Assembly: GCA_950060715.1 (NCBI GenBank)
Contig: CATLVA010000052.1
Location: forward strand, 1 to 7,862
Source of the DNA: an uncultured Oligoflexia bacterium
GTDB taxonomy: Bacteria > Bdellovibrionota > Bacteriovoracia > Bacteriovoracales > Bacteriovoracaceae
Direction: 5' to 3'
DNA: 7,862 bases
The notes under the pieces were generated by a model. The model ran no database searches and had not been told where the DNA came from. It was given only the letters and a program-made list of their open reading frames with translations. Position 1 is the first letter of the stretch, and each line of letters opens with the position of its first letter. Position numbers and translations under genes: made by a program. Positions 5,787 to 7,862 of the stretch are shown one piece after another.

Positions 5787-7091
5787 ATGGCAAGAATAGA
5801 AGTTGTTATGCCACAAATGGGAGAGTCAATTACAACTGGTACCATTACGAAGTGGAACAAAAATGTTGGAGACTCAATTGAAATTGATGAAATTCTTTTA
5901 GAGATTAGTACTGATAAAGTTGAATCAGAAATTCCAAGTCCGGTTGAAGGACGAATTGCTGAATTGTTGTACCCTGAAGGTGAGACAATAGACGTAGGTA
6001 AAGTTATTGCTGTTATCGAAGATGATGCTAATGCAGACCTTGGAGCCAGCTCTAGTAAAAAAGAAGAGTCGGCGCCAGCTAAAAAAGAAGAAGCACCTGC
6101 TGCTAAAGAGGAAAGCTCAGCTCCTAGTAATGATTCTTCAGCTGATGATGAGTCAGGAACGAGACGTTTTTATACTCCTCTTGTAAAAAAGATGGCCAAA
6201 GAACATGGTGTTGCTCTTAGTGAGCTAGCAAATCTTGATGGTTCAGGAGCTGGTGGAAGAGTTAATAAAGCTGACTTTGAAGCTTATCTTGAAAATAGAG
6301 GGTCTGGATCTGCAAAGAGCTCTTCAAAAGATAGTTCATCAAGTGTAAGTGCACCAAGTGTGAATTTACCTCCTGCATATAGCTCAACAGATAGAGTTGA
6401 AATTGTTCCTATGGATAATATGAGAAAAGCGATTGCAAAAAATATGCAAGCGTCAAAACTCGTTTCTCCACATGTAAACTCTATTGACCAAGTAGATATG
6501 ACTAATCTTGTGAAGTTTAGAGAAAGCTATAAAAATGAATTCAAAAAGAGAGAAGGATTCTCCTTAACTTATACTCATTTTGTCCTTTACGCTCTTGTAC
6601 AAGCGCTTAAAGAATTCCCAATGGTTAATGCAAGTATTGACGGTGATAATATCGTTTTAAAGAAAGATATTAATCTTGGTTGTGCAGTTGCTGTTCCTGG
6701 TAATGGCCTAGTTGTTCCAGTTATCAAAGGTGCTGATAATCTAAATATTACTGGTATTGCAAGAGCACTAAATGATCTTGTTATTAAGGCACGTAATAAA
6801 AAACTAACGATGGATGACCTAAGTGGAGGGACTTACACTTTTACAAATAATGGTTCATTTGGAGTTATCGCTGCTACTCCAGTCATTCTTCAGCCACAGG
6901 TTGGAATCTTCTGTGTAGGAGCAATCAAAAAGACTCCGGTAGTTGTAGATGATAATGCGATTGGTATTAGAGACATTATGTACTCAACTCACACTTTCGA
7001 TCACAGGTTGATTGATGGTGAGTTAGGATCCAAGTTCCTTAAGCATGTAACTAACACGCTTGAAACTATGGACCCTTCAAGTTTATTTTAA
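5787..7091 (+). CDS. Dihydrolipoamide acyltransferase, E2 of a 2-oxo acid dehydrogenase complex
   Basis: E2 forms the core of the complex: its swinging lipoyl arm takes the acyl group from E1, transfers it to CoA and is reoxidised by E3. Domains of the 434 residues: one lipoyl domain (1-79) with lipoylated Lys44 in EISTDKVESEIPSP; a flexible Lys/Glu/Ala/Ser linker (86-125); the peripheral subunit-binding domain (128-168), with FYTPLVKKMAKEHG and GSGAGGRVNKADF; a Ser-rich linker (171-200); and the trimer-forming catalytic domain (204-430) with TFTNNGSFG (351-359) and the active-site motif FDHRLIDG (His406, Asp410). All functional residues are present. The N-terminal sequence and the 'QPQVGIFCVGAIKK...' stretch look most like single-lipoyl branched-chain or DlaT-type E2s. 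I cannot separate pyruvate, branched-chain and 2-oxoglutarate specificity because the E1 genes are absent. It lies 77 bases after lpdA; its stop abuts that of the convergent downstream gene. Confidence 0.95.
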   Translation: MARIEVVMPQMGESITTGTITKWNKNVGDSIEIDEILLEISTDKVESEIPSPVEGRIAELLYPEGETIDVGKVIAVIEDDANADLGASSSKKEESAPAKKEEAPAAKEESSAPSNDSSADDESGTRRFYTPLVKKMAKEHGVALSELANLDGSGAGGRVNKADFEAYLENRGSGSAKSSSKDSSSSVSAPSVNLPPAYSSTDRVEIVPMDNMRKAIAKNMQASKLVSPHVNSIDQVDMTNLVKFRESYKNEFKKREGFSLTYTHFVLYALVQALKEFPMVNASIDGDNIVLKKDINLGCAVAVPGNGLVVPVIKGADNLNITGIARALNDLVIKARNKKLTMDDLSGGTYTFTNNGSFGVIAATPVILQPQVGIFCVGAIKKTPVVVDDNAIGIRDIMYSTHTFDHRLIDGELGSKFLKHVTNTLETMDPSSLF

Positions 7092-7862
7092 TTAAAAAGC
7101 ATCAGTGGGGGGATCAACGAATTCCCCCATATGATATCCTTCATTATATTCCACTTTAAAAACTTCTCTACAGGCCTGATATAATTTCAATTCATTTGAC
7201 CAACGATCGGACTTAATTGTTTTAACTGAAATCTTATTACCTTCATTGTTCGCAATCGTTCTCTTTGCTAATTTGTTTTGATGATAGGTCTTAGCGAGAA
7301 AAGATGTTTTTAGACCCGGAAAGTCCAATTCAGATCGGCAAATCATCGCGGGAGACTTTCTTGATTTAGGTAAGTAAGTTTGATGTCCTACGATGGCCCA
7401 TTGTCCTTTTCCGTCTTCTGTTCGTATCACAGCAGGCATGGCCTTAATCATTTTTACAGATTTTGATATGGGAAAACTTAGTCCTAAATATTCATAACCC
7501 AGTTGATATCCTTGCGTCTTTTTTTCAAGTTTCATATCACTAAATTCAAACGAAGGTTTGTTTTGTAGGTAACTATGAAGAGCATCTGTCGTCCAGAAAT
7601 TTAAATCCAAAATTTTTTCAGATAGAAAATTAGAAACAAAAGATTTTTCCTGCAATTCATAAGTTAATTTATTTAAGTCCTGAGAAGGATTATTGATACA
7701 CATTTGTGCTTGGGGGTAGTCTAAGCAGTAACGATCTATGAAGTTGTGACCCAGAATATGAGCTTTTGATTTTCTCCACTTTCTACCATTTTGATCTTCA
7801 ATTGAACCTTGGTCTTCAAATTTAAGATTCTCAATTTTGTATTCTTTTAGTTTTTTAGGTCG
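7092..7862 (-). CDS. Uncharacterised protein (5' truncated)
   Basis: I do not recognise this protein. The minus-strand frame stays open from the stop at 7092 to the right edge of the window, so 256 residues are visible and the start is outside; the internal Met at 7703 is probably not the start, since the frame upstream reads as plausible protein (for example KAHILGHNFIDRYCLDYPQA). No membrane segment is visible. It is a mixed alpha/beta, Lys- and aromatic-rich protein with four Cys, two of them close together (CLDYPQAQMC). A central stretch (AVIRTEDGKGQWAIVGHQTY) looks like beta-strand, and RSELDFPGLKTSFL follows. Signal peptide status cannot be judged without the N-terminus; secretion is possible but unsupported. 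It converges with the E2 gene with no gap between the stop codons, and its final codons overlap a terminator-like hairpin. Confidence 0.7.
   Translation of the reverse strand, partial: RPKKLKEYKIENLKFEDQGSIEDQNGRKWRKSKAHILGHNFIDRYCLDYPQAQMCINNPSQDLNKLTYELQEKSFVSNFLSEKILDLNFWTTDALHSYLQNKPSFEFSDMKLEKKTQGYQLGYEYLGLSFPISKSVKMIKAMPAVIRTEDGKGQWAIVGHQTYLPKSRKSPAMICRSELDFPGLKTSFLAKTYHQNKLAKRTIANNEGNKISVKTIKSDRWSNELKLYQACREVFKVEYNEGYHMGEFVDPPTDAF
7094..7135 (-). terminator. Intrinsic terminator embedded in the 3' coding end of the unknown gene
   Basis: Read on the minus strand, an outer 4-bp stem (ATCA 7135-7132 with TGAT 7104-7101) encloses a 6-bp GC-rich core (TGGGGG 7129-7124 with CCCCCA 7111-7106), then a mismatch, two A-T pairs and a 6-base loop. 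Two bases later comes TTTTT (7098-7094), which forms the last sense codons and part of the TAA stop. The hairpin thus lies inside coding sequence. On the plus strand the core is a continuous 9-bp stem with one G-U pair, but no T-run follows, so it is not a standard terminator for the E2 gene. Confidence 0.45.

Noticed and set aside
6040..6160. Repeat-like AAGAAG/GCT-rich DNA in the E2 gene, at first sight a tandem repeat
   Set aside because: It encodes the low-complexity Lys/Glu/Ala/Ser linker between the lipoyl and subunit-binding domains, which is normal for E2 proteins.
1..7862. Defence island, mobile element or secretion cluster
   Set aside because: No transposase, integrase, toxin, CRISPR repeat or defence nuclease cassette is seen. 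The exonuclease alone, even with a WYL-like domain, is not enough to propose a defence system.

Overview
This 7.9 kb window looks like ordinary chromosomal DNA from an AT-rich Gram-negative bacterium. It holds a porin-like outer-membrane barrel, a membrane sensor kinase of the NtrB/HPK4 type, an EpmB/KamA-like radical SAM enzyme and a 2-oxo acid dehydrogenase module. The low GC content, the Lys/Ile/Asn-rich proteins and the overall flavour suggest a member of Bdellovibrionota, class Bacteriovoracia (Bacteriovorax/Halobacteriovorax-like). That is inference from style, not a database match. There is no rRNA, tRNA, CRISPR array, transposase or integrase, and no non-coding stretch longer than about 125 bases.

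Layout. Positions 1-962 (+) hold the 3' part of a porin-like barrel gene whose start lies before the window. It is followed 54 bases later by a complete two-pass sensor histidine kinase (1017-2429, +). The kinase converges tail-to-tail with a two-gene minus-strand operon. In that operon a DEDDh 3'-5' exonuclease with a WYL-like C-terminal domain (3301-4203) is read first, and an EpmB/KamA-type radical SAM aminomutase (2426-3304) second. The two genes share an ATGA stop/start overlap.

A 129-base region (4204-4332) separates the exonuclease from a divergent plus-strand pair and carries a good sigma70-type promoter in each direction. The plus-strand pair is dihydrolipoyl dehydrogenase (E3, 4333-5709) and a single-lipoyl-domain dihydrolipoamide acyltransferase (E2, 5787-7091). 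The E2 gene abuts, stop to stop, a minus-strand gene of unknown function (7092-7862) whose start is beyond the window.

How the genes work together. E3 and E2 are two of the three components of one 2-oxo acid dehydrogenase complex; the E1 decarboxylase is not here and must be encoded elsewhere. The exonuclease and aminomutase are transcriptionally and probably translationally coupled. The kinase has no response regulator in the window. I do not see a convincing new multi-gene system. The points most worth a second look are the exonuclease-WYL-like fusion, its apparently leaderless mRNA, the mixed EpmB/KamA active-site features of the radical SAM enzyme, and a terminator hairpin embedded in the coding end of the last gene.
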